From Mesotaenium endlicherianum (lineage: Eukaryota; Streptophyta; Zygnematophyceae; Zygnematales; Mesotaeniaceae), in assembly GCA_009602735.1 (NCBI GenBank), contig WELA01007584.1, forward strand, positions 202,234 through 266,233: 64,000 nt of DNA, read 5' to 3'. Positions 1-12,434 of the stretch are shown here, piece by piece. Within the stretch, counting starts at the first letter, position 1. Every line of letters begins with the position of its first letter. The notes under the pieces were generated by a model that was given only the letters and a program-made list of their open reading frames with translations, did no database searches and was not told the DNA's origin. A program made the translations under genes and the position numbers.

Positions 1-834
1 GAACTTTACTGATAAACTNAAAGTATGAACTTTACTGATAATCTTTGTTACTTACACCTGGCATAATGGACTTCTAAAAGATGTCTCTTCTAGGGACATC
101 TCTAGTATTTATAATCCTGGAAATCCGGCGGGTTAGGCGCGGATGCAATGCATGTAGTCTTTATCTAAGATCTACCTTTGCGTACACACACATATTCCTA
201 TCGTGCTAGCGCTCCAATAGGCTAGTTACTACTCAATCCAATCAAAAGCGAGATGCTAGAATATGCTAAATGCTTGTGATAGGTCGAGCTCACTTTAGCA
301 CATGCTAAGCTTGTAAGACAAGCTTGCACACTTATGTTTGTGCAATCGGACGGTTGCCCGCTAAGCTGTGGTACTCCTGCAGGCTGTGACGGTTCCTGTC
401 GGCTGAGCACATCTTGGTCGGGTGCGCATGGGCCAACCGACGGGCTGCAGCTGTCGGTCGGTGGCCCTGGGTGCCCTCGGTGGCCTCGCCACTTGGGTGT
501 CGGGCACTTAAGAGTGCCTGGGCCCGAGTGACGGGCATTTAAGTGCCCCTGGGCCACTTGAAGGTGCCCGCCACCTTCCGGTGGCGCCACGTGGCCTTGG
601 TGGCTCCCGTCGCTTGGCGCCGAGCACAATTAAGGTTTGAGTGCGTCTAGTAGGTCTGGCCCACGTGACAAGTGTTGACTTGTCACGTGGCCTCTATCCC
701 CTAGGCATGCGAGCATAGCAACTTAATAAACTAAATCACACAAATGCAAAGAGGCAAATGCCCGTTCGAGGTTGATCGCTCACACGCTTGTAGCTCGGGT
801 TCGTGCGGCAACCTCGACTCAATAAATCATGACA
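1..834 (-). mobile_element. LTR (family 1), left edge of window
   Basis: Fossil. Read on the minus strand, this begins with TGTCATGATTTATTGAGTCG at 834. It matches a second copy on the plus strand that starts at 58041; both ends of the two copies can be aligned by eye, including a shared stretch around 95-155 here and 58635-58705 there. The TG start and dispersed copies point to the LTR of a retrotransposon. It abuts the broken Gypsy copy to its right, so one element probably inserted next to or into the other. The sequence contains a perfect hairpin (661-690) and short imperfect repeats at 480-580. It may continue beyond base 1. Confidence 0.6.
661..690. repeat. 13-bp perfect hairpin with CACGTG in both arms
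   Basis: The arms CCACGTGACAAGT (661-673) and ACTTGTCACGTGG (678-690) are perfect reverse complements around the loop GTTG. Each arm holds CACGTG, the G-box core bound by plant bZIP and bHLH factors. It lies inside the LTR, where a promoter or enhancer would be expected. A regulatory role is inference. Confidence 0.6.
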
Positions 835-3800
835 CCCATTAAAGCTCTCTAGAATTTAGAGGTGAGTTTTGAGTCTCTATCTAATATGAGGGTAGCCCAT
901 GTTGGCATACTACATGGTTGTAGAACTGTCTTGCAATTTTGAATGCAGTCACCTTGACAGTGGTGGGGGTGAAAATGACCATTTTTGTCACTTTATTCAC
1001 TACTACCAGGATAAAAATATGCTCATTGGCAATTCTTGGTAGTGTCACCACTCAATCCATGGAAATTGTTTCCCATCATCCAGCTGGAATGGGTAGTGGC
1101 TGTAATAGCCCCCGGATTGTGTGTCTAGACATATTTTTCTGACACTGATCACAGGACTTAACATATTTTAAGACCTCCCAAGGCAACTCTTCCCAATAGT
1201 AATGTTTTGCCAGTCTGCCAACAGTTTTGGCCTGCCCCAAATGTCCACCCAGTAAAATGTCATGTGCTTGACTCAGTAAGAGTGACCTTATTTCCAAGGT
1301 ATTAGGAATGACCAACTTCAGCCTGCCTAAAGTGGTTTCAGTCACCCAGACCCCTCTTTTTAGCTTATACCGGAGTGCAGTAGCAGGACACACACCATCA
1401 GTGGGGCTAAGCTCAAATGTTGGGTCAAAAAAATAGGCTTTCCTAAGTTGTTCAACGAAGGATTTTTCACCTTTAGTGAAGTGATTGCACAAAGGACTTT
1501 ATCTACATCATGCTGACTAAAGTTCCTTTCTTGCAAGTCAGGTCTTCTAGAGAGTGCATCAGCAGGATTCAACTTCCGTGGTTTGTAGTCGATCTGAACT
1601 TGGAACTGCTCCAGCATCTGGCTCTAGCGGTTCTCCCTCCTCGACAACTTGGACTTCTTCTCAATGTGAGTCAGAGCTAGATAATCTGTAATCACCTTAA
1701 AAGCTTTACCATGTAAGTGTGCTCTCCACTGTTTGAGAACATGAATGATAATCAACAGCTCTTTATCATGCATTGAATAGTTAATCTCAGCTGGATTGAA
1801 TTTCATAGACTCATACAGCACAGGGTGCCACTCCTGCTTTACCTTACCATCCTTTGTGGTTTTTTCAGTAGGCTGCAACAAAATAGCACCCATGGCAGAG
1901 TCAGAAGCATCAGTAATTACCTGCACAGGTTTGCTAAAGTCATACACAGCTAAGACTGGGGCAGAACAGTGAGCATCTTTAAGGGTCTAGAAGTCAGATT
2001 GTTGCTCTTCCCCCCAAACATATCCTATGTCCTTCTTAGTAAGGTCAGTCAGTTGTTGGTCTTTGTGGAATAATTCTCAATAAATATCCTATAGTAGTTA
2101 GCCAACCCGAGGAAGGATCTAACTTCCGAGACAGACTGTGGTACTGGTCAGTCCCTTATGGTTTCTTACGATCCACATTGATGCCGTCCTGACTGACAAC
2201 GTATTCTGAGAATTCAATATTCTCCTTAAAGAAATCACACTTACTCATTTTAGCATATAATTGATTGTTTCTTAGAGTGTCCATTACTGTCTTCAAATGC
2301 TTAGCATGCTCAGCTTTATTTTTAGAGAAAATTAGAATATCATCCAAGAAGACTTGCACAAAGTTATCCAAGTAAGGCCTGAAAATGTCATTTATAGCAT
2401 CCATAAAGGTTGCAGGAGCATTAGTCAGTCCATTTGGCATCACATTAAACGCATACTATCCATAACGTGTGCGAAAAGCAGTCTTATGTTCGTCCCCCTC
2501 TGCAATTTTAATTTGATGATAACCACTCTTGAGGTCTATCTTACTGAACACCTTAGCACCAGACCTGGTATCAAGCAAGTCCTTGATTCTAGGTTAAGTA
2601 TACTTGTTCTTTACTGTAATTCTGTTAAGAGCTCTGTAATCCACACACATTTGCATATTGCCATCTTTCTTCTTAACAAATAAGATGGGTGCACCATAAT
2701 GTAACTTACTGGGAGAAATATAACCATTTTTCTCCAGCTCTGCAATCTGTGTTTTTAACTCTCTACTCTCCACATAAGACAAGCCATATGTGCGTTGTCA
2801 AGGTGGCTGACTCTCAGGTAATTAATCAATCTTATGATACACTTCTCTCTTAGGGGGCAACCCTGCAGGCATGTTAAAAACATCGGTATATTGAGCAACA
2901 ATGTTTACAGCAGAAGGGTGCTCCGGAGGACTCACCTTTTTCTCAACCACTTCTTCAGGTTGGGGAGGTACCTCTTTTAGCAGCAGACAAAATATTGTGT
3001 ATTCCTTCTGGTTCCAACTTTTGATGAATTCCATTGCATTCAGCAATTTGCATCCTCCTGGTAGGCTCTTCTTTTCCTTCATTTGCCATCCATACAGGAC
3101 AAGAGGAAGAGCACTGGTGGGTGCCAAGTTAGTCTGCCCATCACTGGCTCCTCGCACTTTAGCTGTACCTCTGCTCCAACACACTTCAGCTTGATGTCTA
3201 TTGAGCCAGGATCTTCCTAGCACGAGATTACAAAGCCAGTGTTGAGTACCTCAAATATAAGCGTTTCAGTTAGAACTGCGATGCTAGAACCTAACTGGAC
3301 ATCAATAGGCTTGGTTATAACTCCTCTCATTACACTTCAGGCATCTCCAATAAATATTCTTCTATTCCCTTAGTAGACAGTAGGCGGCCTTAGGCGCTTA
3401 ACTAAGTCCTTATGGATAAAAGTATGTGACGCCCCTCCGCCAGCAAATGCCCTCATCTTCCTGCCGGCAATCAAATAATGCAGTAGGATAAGGGACACTG
3501 ACTTTTCCTTATTTTTGCATTGTTCTCCTGACTTAGCAAAGAAATGTTAGACATTAGGTGGTCTCCTTAATCTGTTTGTCAGGCATGCATAGTGTATCCA
3601 TTTCAGCAGGACCCATAGCTACGAGGGCAGCCAGCGACCACTCACTACCTCTAGCATCCTCACAGTCAGTAGACTGGATTACTGACTGTTGCCATCGTTT
3701 GAAGGCTGATCCTTTCACCCAACCTTTGGAAGGTGGTTTCTAGGACACTGCTCTCTATAGTGGCCCAACTCCTGGCAATGGAAGCAAATGATCTAGCTGA

Positions 3801-3900
3801 GGCTAGTCTCGACTTGTCCTACCACCACCTCTTCCATAGCCACCTCAAAGGTTACCACCTCTTCATCTAGACTGTATAACATTATACTCATACTCATACT
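835..3900 (-). mobile_element. Ty3/Gypsy retrotransposon, broken copy 1
   Basis: Fossil. In minus-strand order the parts seen are: a CCHC zinc knuckle near 3760-3790 (gag end), a protease-like stretch near 3240-3560, reverse transcriptase (about 2150-2830), RNase H (about 1620-1960), and the integrase zinc-binding domain plus the start of the core (about 835-1490). It is the same family as the copy at 7440-9990. It is broken in many places, roughly ten or more, and is an old insertion. Its left end meets a family-1 LTR at 834 and its right end meets a 720-bp LTR-like repeat at 3904. Confidence 0.85.
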
Positions 3901-3903
3901 CAT

Positions 3904-4623
3904 TGAAATGAATCGACTTACCAAATAGGCGATTAACAATTAATAAAGATCAATATATGAGCAAGTAATCTTTATGGTAATTTCCGTTAATTGGTTAAAC
4001 GACAAAGGACAACACACTAGCAGTGAATAATACTTGTAAGTCAAATGCGAGTAAACTAGCATCAATAATGCAATCAGTAAACTCATACATAAGCAAGGTT
4101 AGAAGACAGTGCGTATCAATGGCTTCTCGCCTTGGATTCAGATCTCTCTCAGTAAGCTGTACAAGAGAGTTGGCCTCGTTTCCAAATGCCGAACTCGAGA
4201 GCAATGCCTAGCATATGTACATGGAATGAGTTTACTGTTCAACGGTCAGTGCGATGGCACCGCCTACCCGGGAGTTAACCTCGTTGGTAGGACCTCGGTT
4301 AACCAAATCCACCGCCATCTCCCATCATCCCGAATCGCCATCCATCATAGGGATGTCCTTTGGCCATCCATCCAGCATACCACACTTAGATGCATATCAA
4401 GGCAGTTTGCTGCTACCGAGTACGGAAGTCAACTGGCTGTCAAAGAATGTGTCAGCAAGCTGATTTAAGCTGACTTCAGCCTGCTGCTTTCGGCTGAGTC
4501 ATTAAACTGATATTAAATATAAAGTCCAGCAGACTGATTATTAATTAGAGTTCAGCAGGCTGAACTTATTTAACTGTTATATTTAAATGAATATTATATC
4601 AACCAATATACTGATTCATTACA
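3904..4623 (-). mobile_element. 720-bp LTR-like repeat, copy a (family 2)
   Basis: Fossil. On the minus strand it begins TGTAATGAATCAG (at 4623) and ends ...GATTCATTTCA (at 3904), so it has TG...CA ends. It looks about 95 percent identical by eye to the oppositely oriented copy at 6261-6981 and is more distantly related to copies at 58712 and 63161. Just upstream on the minus strand, 4624-4636 reads as a purine-rich AAGTTGGAGGGAT, which suits a polypurine tract before a 3' LTR. The ends also form a near-perfect 12-bp terminal inverted repeat. Confidence 0.7.
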
Positions 4624-7130
4624 ATCCCTCCAACTTAATATGTTGTCGCCTCGACAACACTGACACACGGTACATAGGTTTTTCCAACTGAAAATACTGA
4701 TCTCTCTCCCATCCAGCATGCTGTGCCCTTGGCCTTCCGCCCTTAGGAGGGAGATGCCCCTGGGGCCCTATGGTCAGGGGAGTCAGTCCTCCTCCTGTCT
4801 TGGGGTCTTTTGAAGCCTGTCAGAGAGGGAGGTTCCGTGTAAGGACCCGACAGAGAACGCAGTAACTGTGCTGTTTCCTCTTGCACGGTCTGAAACTGAA
4901 TGGAGGCAGCCTTCTCCTGGGCTTCCCTCAAACTGACTGGTACATATACCGGCATCCCAGAAGGATGTTGCATGACATGAGCTAAGGGTACATGCCCTCT
5001 CTGCGAGGGAGATGCCGACAGGCCTCTGGCTATTTCTCTAGCAGCCCTCCTGTCTGCCCTGTCTGACTCGGTCTTCGTGCCTGGAGATGGGCTCTGTCCT
5101 CTGGCAATTCCCAGCCAAGTGATATCCTCCTCTTCAGCGAGTTGCTGCAGGGCCAACCCCGTCTTCTCCCTTACAGGGGATGTGGCAGGTGTCAGGATCA
5201 CGGCGGGGCTAGTGTCCTCCTCCTCGTCTTCCTCCTCGTCTTCCTCTGACTCCCCCTCCTCTCCGTCCCCGGGTTTCTCTGAGACTTCTGGGGTCTCTTC
5301 TGTCAGCTGCTCCAGTTCTTCGCGAGAAAAAGAATATTCGACTGACCTTCCCCTTTTGGGTGCTGGTGGGGGCTGCTGAGTCCGGACCGCATACACGTCC
5401 TTTTCCCCCTGCTTGCTTGCCTATTTGGCATAAGCGTGCTTCCCTTTTGAGAATGACTCTCGGGCCCTGCTTCCGTCCCCCTGCATTTCTTGGCTCATGC
5501 AGTCTCTGACTCCATCCAATCTTGGGTCCCAAGCCGCAATGTGAGGGGGCAATACTATGTTCCCCTTTAGGTCTGTCAGGAAATCCTCATCCGTCGCCCT
5601 GTCATTCTGCTGATCCCTCATGTTGATGGTCATCCACCCCCAATCGGTGGGCTTTTGGAAGAAGGCAGGCTCTGTCCTTTTAAGAGTACAAGCGTACCAG
5701 TGCCCTGCAAAGTCTAGCTGACTGGTTTTCCTGGCCAAGAACTCCCAGCTTCTCCTCTCCACCTCATTTTACATGGCCTTGAACCGGTTATGGAGTGTAG
5801 AGTCCTTAAAAATGTCCGCGTCCATGGGGATCATCCTGATGACCCTATCTTCCCCCCATATACCAGGAATCCATACAGCCCCTGCTTCGTTCATCTGGGC
5901 CATTGCCTTGGCCTCTCTGACCGTATATCCTACCATCCTGGCGTAATCGTGGTAGAGGAGGAGCCCCGTGCTGACCTCTATATACTTGTCAAAGTTTTTG
6001 GATGTCTCCCCTTCCTTCTGGAGGATGTCCTTCTGTGACTCACTGCGACTTCTCTGAGCATACTTGAAGGCCTCCTCCAGTGGATCGAAGGCCCTGCCCA
6101 GTACTGTGTAGCGGTAGCTGTTGATTCTCCTCTGCTCTTCTTCAGCCTGCTGCTTCCGCTTCTCCTCAGCTTGCCTCTCCTCCTCTGCTTTCTTGGCCTC
6201 CTCTGCAGCTTTTCTATCCAGTTCTTCCTGCCTCAGTCTGGCCTGTTCCTCCTCCTTCATTGTAATGAATCAGTATATTAGTTGATATAATATTCATTTA
6301 AATATAATAGTTAATTAAGTTCAGCCTGCTGAACTCTAGTTAATAATCAGTCTGCTGGACTTCATATCTAATATCAGTATAAAGACTCGGCCGAAAACAA
6401 CAGGCTGAAGTCAACTTAAGTCAGCTTGCTGACACATTCTTTGACAGCCAGCTGACTACCGTACTCGGTAGCAGCGAACTGCCTCGAGATGCATCTAAGT
6501 GTGGTATGCTAGATGAATCGCCAAATGACATCCCTAGGATGGATGGCGATTTGGGATGATGGGAGATGGCGGTGGATTTGGTTAACTGAGGTCCTACCAA
6601 CGTGGTTAACTCCCGGGTAGGCGGTGCCATCGCACTGACCGTTGAACAGTAAAGTCATTCCATGTACATATGCTAGGCATTGCTCTCGAGTTCGGCATTC
6701 GGAAACGAGGCCAACTCTCTTGTACAGCTTACTGAGAGAGATCTGAATCCAAGGCGAGAAGCCATTGATACGCACTGTCTTCTGACCTTGCTTATGTATG
6801 AGTTTACTGATTTGCATTATTGATGCTAGTCTACTCGCATTTGACTTACGAGTATTATTCACTGCTAGTGTGTTGTCCTTTGCCGTTTAATCAGTTAACG
6901 GAAAACACCATAAAGATTACTTGCTGATATAAAGATCTTTATTAGTTGTTAATCGCTTATTTGGTAAGTTGATTCATTTCATCCTTCTTCTTTTGTGCCT
7001 CCCGCTGTTGTTGGAGTCGTTGTGATTCCCGAGCGTAGATGGAGGATGATTCGATGTCTCCACGGAATTGCAAGTATTCTGCATGTGCCTCGTCCGCCCT
7101 TCTCTTCCTCTTGAGTTCTGACTTCTAATC
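4624..7130 (-). mobile_element. Gag-like coiled-coil coding module of a retroelement, broken
   Basis: Fossil. Minus-strand coding sequence starts near 7130 with a charged stretch rich in R, E and Q. It is interrupted by the LTR-like repeat at 6261-6981 and resumes at 6260 with a long E/K/A/R coiled coil. A globular stretch with W and C residues follows (about 5420-6000), then an acidic run of D/E near 5215-5260 and a polar tail ending at 4743. No CCHC zinc knuckle is visible. Its position before a purine tract and an LTR suggests the gag of a non-autonomous LTR element; a captured host gene is an alternative. It is broken in about three places or more. The family was not recognised. Confidence 0.5.
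6261..6981 (+). mobile_element. 720-bp LTR-like repeat, copy b, inserted in the gag-like module
   Basis: Fossil. It starts TGTAATGAATCAG and ends GATTCATTTCA, and it is the inverted partner of the copy at 3904-4623. The gag-like charged coding sequence lies on both sides of it, so it is an insertion into that module. I see no clear target duplication. As in the partner copy, a short palindrome AGTTCAGCCTGCTGAACT lies about 60 bases from the TG end. Confidence 0.7.
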
Positions 7131-7440
7131 ATCCTGCTCAATCATAAACACAATGCAGTTAGTGAAGTCATGATATTTTGCCGCTACTGAGTGTCCTTGA
7201 TGAAGAGGAATGCGATCGGGAGAGGTCCTAGTGTGAAATACCTGGTGTGAGTGAATATACGAGAAAATTGAGTTAGAGAGAAAGTGAATGTGAGCGCAGG
7301 TTGAGTGTGTAATATGGTTATCAGAGATTTTCCGGTTGATCCTAAAACATAATACCACTCCCTCCAACTTAATTTTAAAGGTGGGCTGCCTGTCACAACT
7401 GTCACTAACTGTCACATCCCCCTCCAACTTACTTGGAGAC
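7131..7440 (-). mobile_element. Probable LTR or untranslated segment of a minus-strand retroelement
   Basis: Fossil. The motif CCTCCAACTT occurs at 7361 and 7421, as it does at 4627. On the minus strand it gives purine-rich AAGTTGGAGG tracts typical just upstream of a 3' LTR. The bases between about 7131 and 7358 separate that tract from the start of the gag-like module and may be a short LTR. No second copy was found in the window to prove this. Confidence 0.35.
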
Positions 7441-9990
7441 CTCCTGTCACCTTCCCAGGTCTACTGAAGGGACAGTTAGGGCGTTGCCCCAGCCGCCCGA
7501 AGGCCGAACCGTTTCAACGCCCCTTTGGCATTGGTCAGCTGGTCTTTAAACTCCCAAGTGTCCCCAGAGGCATCGTAACCCTTCCATCAGATGAGATAAT
7601 TCATGACATATTTAGACGATCGACGGACCGAGCGAGCGTCTAAAATCTCATCGACCTCATATTCCTCAGGTTCAGCTGTTTGATTCCCATTAACCCCATT
7701 AAAGCTCTCCAGAACTTAGAGGTAAATTTTGAGTCTCGGTCTAGGATGATATTAGAGGGTAGCCCATGTTGGCATACTACATGGTTGTAGAACTGCAGTT
7801 ACTTTGACAGTTGTGGGGATGAAAATGACCATTTTTGTCAGTTTATCCACGACTACCACTATCGAATCACGCCCATTAGCAGTTCGTGAACGTGTGACCA
7901 CCCAGTCCATCGATGTAGTTTCCCAGCGTCCTGCTGGGATGGGCAACGTTTGCAAATGACCTCCCGGCGGTGTGTGCCTAGACTTATTTCTTTGACACTG
8001 ATCACAGGACTTCACATATTTCAAGACCTCTCGGGGCAACCCCTCCCAATGATAATGTTTCGCCAATTTGCCAACAGTTTTGGCCTGCCCCAAATGCCCA
8101 CCCAGTAAACTGTCATGTGCTTGACTCAATGAAAGGGACCTTATTTCCAAGTTATTAGGAATGACCAGCTTCAGCCTACCTGAAGTGGTTTCAGTCAACC
8201 AGACCCCTCCCTTAAGTTTATGCCCGAGTGCAGTAGCACGACACACACCAGTAGTGGAACTGGGCTCAAATGTTGGGTCAGAAAGGTAGGCTTTCCTAAG
8301 TTGTTCAAGGAAGGACTTTTTCACCTTTAGTGAAGTGAGTGCACACAGGACTTTATCTACAGCATGCTGACTAAAGTTCCTTTCTTGCAAGTCAGGTCTT
8401 CTAGAGAGTGCATCAGCAGGATTCAACTTCCCTGGTTTGTAGTCGATCTGGACTTGGAACTGCTCCAGCATCTGGCTCCAGCGGTTCTCCCTCCTCGACA
8501 GCTTGGACTTCTTCTGAAAGTGGGTCAGAGCTAGATGATCTGTAATCACCTTAAAGGCTTTACCATGTAAGTATGCTCTCCACTGTTTGAGTACATGAAT
8601 GATAGCTAGCAGCTCTTTATCATGCACTGAGTAATTAATCTCCGCTGGATTAAATTTCATAGACTCATACGACACAGGATGCCACTCCTGCCGTACCTTA
8701 CCATCCTTCGTGATTTTGTCAGCAGGCTGCAACAAAATAGCACTCATGGCAAAGTCAGAGGCATCAGTCAGACCACCTGCACCGGTTTGCTGGGGTCATA
8801 CACGGCTAGCACTAGGGCAGAACAAAGGGCATCTTTAAGGGTCTGGAAGGCAGCCTGCTGCTCTTCCCCCCACACATACCCTGTGTCTTTCTTAGTAAGG
8901 TCAGTCAATTTACTGGCCTTTGTGGAATAATTCTCAACAAATCTTCTATAGCAGTTAGCCAACCCGAGGAAGGATCTAACTTCAGAGACAGACTGTGGTA
9001 CTGGCCAGTCCCTTATGGCCTGGACTTTCTTAGGGTCCACACTGATGCCCTCTTTACTGACAACGTGGCCTAAGAATTCAATACTTTCTTTAAAGAAATC
9101 ACACTTGCTCATTTTAGCATATAACTGATTTCTTCTCAGAATGTCCATGACTGTCTTTAAGTGTTCAGCGTGCTGAGTCTCATCTTTAGAGAAAATTAAA
9201 ATATCATCCAGGAAAACTTGCACAAATTTATCCAAATAAGGTCTGAAAATGNGTGAGGCCTGAAAATGTCATTCATAGCACCCATGAAGGTTGCGGGAGC
9301 ATTAGTCAGTCCGAATGGCATCACGTTGAACTCATAGTGTCCATAACGTGTGCGGAAGGCAGTCTTGTGTTCATCCCCCTCAGCAATTCTGATTTGATGA
9401 TAACCACTCTTGAGATCTATCTTACTGAACACCTTAGCACCAGACAGGGTATCAAGCAAGTCCTCGATTCTGGGTAAAGCATACTTGTTCTTTACCGTAA
9501 TTTTGTTCAGGGCTCTGTAATCTACACACATCCGCATACTGCCATCCTTTTTCTTAACAAATAGGATGGGTGCGCCGTAAGGTGATTTACTGGGAGAAAT
9601 ATAACCATTTTCCTCAAGCTCTGCAATCTGTGTTTTCAACTCCTCGCTCTCCACATAAGACAAGCCATACGTGCGTTGCCAGGGTGGCTAAATCCCAGGT
9701 AATAAATCAATCCTATGATCTACTTCCCTCTTAGGTGGTAGTCCCGGAGGCATATTAAAAACATCCGTGTACTGAGCAACAATTTTTGCAGCAGTAGGGT
9801 GCTCCGGAGGGGTTACCTTTTTCTCAACCACTTCNGGGTTACCTTTTTCTCCACCATTTCTTCAGGTTGAGGAGGTACCTCTCTTAGCACCAGACAGAAC
9901 ATCTTGAAGATCATGAAGTGCTTCCAGTGATCTTTTGGGCCAGACTTCATTAGTTGTTTTCCTACCAGATTACAGTATTGAGGTGCTCAC
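7441..9990 (-). mobile_element. Ty3/Gypsy chromovirus, broken copy 2
   Basis: Fossil. In minus-strand order the parts are: a protease-to-RT region (about 9664-9960), reverse transcriptase (8990-9663), RNase H (about 8480-8800), the integrase zinc-binding domain with part of the core (about 7750-8300), and a chromodomain (about 7500-7680). The chromodomain shows the EYEVDEILDAR start and a WKGYD core, and it places the element among chromoviruses. It is closely related to copy 1 but better kept, with several breaks. Two single-N positions (9252, 9835) lie in it; both look like assembly joins. Confidence 0.85.
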
Positions 9991-10325
9991 TCTGGAGAGT
10001 ACACACTCCTTAATTAAAACATTTGACTCTTGATTGTCGTTTGGCTATGAAGCCGTTTGTACTATAGACGTCATTGCAGCAAAATCTGCTTGCATATTAT
10101 GCATTGCTTGTATCGATGATACACATCCGACCTCCTACCGCACGACACAGTCTTGAGGTGCTCACTTTGGAGAGTACACACTCTTTCATTAAAACATATA
10201 ACAGCTGACCCATTTTCTGGCCTTAGGGCCACATGCATATTCCGTTTCCATTGCAGCAAAGCTTGCTTGCCCACTCGTGTATTGCTTATGCCGCTCATGC
10301 GCACACGACCTCCTAATGCACAACA
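9973..10325. repeat. Imperfect tandem duplication, unit about 175 bp
   Basis: Unit 1 (9973-10147) and unit 2 (10148-about 10325) share landmarks in the same order. These are TTGAGGTGCTCACT, GGAGAGTACACACTC, AATTAAAACAT or ATTAAAACATA, ATTGCAGCAAA, and CGACCTCCTA. Identity is roughly 70 percent by eye. It lies next to the right end of Gypsy copy 2. The origin is unknown. Confidence 0.7.
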
Positions 10326-12434
10326 TTGATGTAACATGGCAAATCATTAAAAATTCGCCAAAATTTTATGCAACTTTCTTTCCCATGAGTCAAATCCTTG
10401 TCCTTGTTATCTACCACAGTGGTTACAATGAGACGGCCAGCTGACAAGTTGTGGCTGCACAACTATACGCAGTAAAGGCCATTGATCCAACCTCAATTCA
10501 AAATAGGGACAAACATATCAACAGAGGGAAGCCTAAGTATTGATATGTGAATATAATCGGTAGCATTTTCTAATAAACTAGTACGCCACTTGTTCCAAAC
10601 TCTAACTATGCGTAATGTATAACAAGAGCCTAACAAATAATGGATGTGGATTACGCCCATGCGCACACGAAGACATGTTATACTACATCTGCAATATTTC
10701 ATGTCCAGGTAGACTAGCTGGCCGAAAGCTAAAAACTTGCAGACTGATCTCAGCAACAATGTGCCAACACAAAGTATGATCGCAAGTATTGGCACAACAC
10801 ATACTATGACAAAATTTGGGTTGAGCACCTCTGAAACACATTCTGGCATGTAAGACAATATCTTACAATAACCACAGAACAAGTCATACGTTCACATAAG
10901 AAAAACAGAGAACTGGGTCAAGAAAGGGCTGCGAGGTGGCACCTCACATTACTATGATCTCGTCAAAGTGTTCCAACCACAGCAATAGGAACTATGCTAG
11001 AAAGTTGTCACAAGATAAGGAGATACATGAAATATTTGAAGACTAACACCTCCTGAAGCTTGCTCATAATTGGATTGGCTGAGGCGCAACCTGTTGTCCA
11101 TATGGGGGGCATTTATTACATGGTGCCCTGATCTCCTTGAAAGCTTGTAGCATGACACTGCTGGCCTTGCTATGGCTAGCCTTAATGTAATCCTACGCCT
11201 AACTCAAACCAATCTCCGCGCTTACAGCTCCAAACTGTATCCGAGGCATCCCAAAGTCTTGGGCCTCATGACTGACTCCTCACAGTGTGCCTTGTTATTC
11301 TTGAATACCCGCCCTTGACAGGTATTCCAATCCGCTTCCAGGGAATAATCCTTTCACAAGCCCTTGCCTACGGGAGCTCTAGCCTTCTCGCCCCACCTCC
11401 CATTTTTCACTATCATCTCTCAAATAAGGACCAGATGGTGCACATACTTGATACAGTAGTTCAAGCAAGTTCGACGCTGCTGTGGTGCTAACCAAGCCTT
11501 AAAATGCACGTGAAACAAAGGAATGGGAGTACCCATTCACTAGCACAGTCATTAAATACGTGTACACATACATACGCGTGCATAACTATCATATATATAT
11601 ATATATATATTAGGATTTTCCAAGAGGGTTGCCAGTGCAGGTGTATTGCAGGTCATTCCTAGCAGGGCCAAATTCTCTCAGGAGCAATATCAAAGCCACA
11701 AGAATGAGACTCCTAACATCCCACTATGCAACTGTCTCCCCTTACGCTTCTGCCGTTTCCCTCCGTGTTGCGCGCCTAGCCCGCTTTGGACCCCTACATT
11801 TCTCACTTTTTCACTTCCTGTTCCCTGTGGCATTTACTGCTTTTGCATTCAAAAACCTACTAAAGCACAATCAGCACATTCTTTGTGCCTCTGCGTTGGG
11901 CTACAACTGGTACCTCCGTACTCTTAACGGCGGCGATGTAGGCTCCGCATATCTCATTTATTGGGGCCGTACACCTCTTAACTTACTTTTTACACACAAA
12001 AGTAAGAATACCCCCTTTACTAGCTTCCAGAACAACTGAGGTCCAGTCTGACTATCACATATGTTGCTCATTTAGTCAGCCACTGTTAGTTAGCCATATC
12101 ATGAGAGATGCTTGTATTATGAATGAAGAACCCGTATGCAGTCATATTGCTAGCCTCCAATTAGTATCTTCATCTAGTACAAATGCCGTCATGCCTACAG
12201 CTCGCACAGACGGGAGGGCCTGGACGGTCTCCATAGATGTCAGGAATGTTTGGGGTAAGATCTTGAAGGGAACAAAGAGCTTCTCCGTGCTTCTCAGCAC
12301 CTGCTGCCTCACCTTCATAAATATAAATCTCCAGACTACCTTCTTCTAAACCTGTAAGAGAAAGAATTGAAGTATAGTTGTCCAGGCCTACTATGCTTAC
12401 AACAAGCAGCACCTCATGATCACCTTCCTTCCTC
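10326..12434. other. Intergenic stretch, no gene recognised
   Basis: Several short open frames occur here (for example minus 10493-10882 and plus 11629-12039), but none shows a domain or conserved-looking pattern. An (AT)n microsatellite sits at about 11592-11611. The part closest to 12434 probably includes the 3' untranslated region of the PPR gene on the minus strand. Confidence 0.5.

Noticed and set aside
3904-4623. Open frames inside the family-2 repeats (for example 4109-4468)
   Set aside because: They are not kept in all copies of the repeat and show no known motif; the repeat behaves as an LTR.
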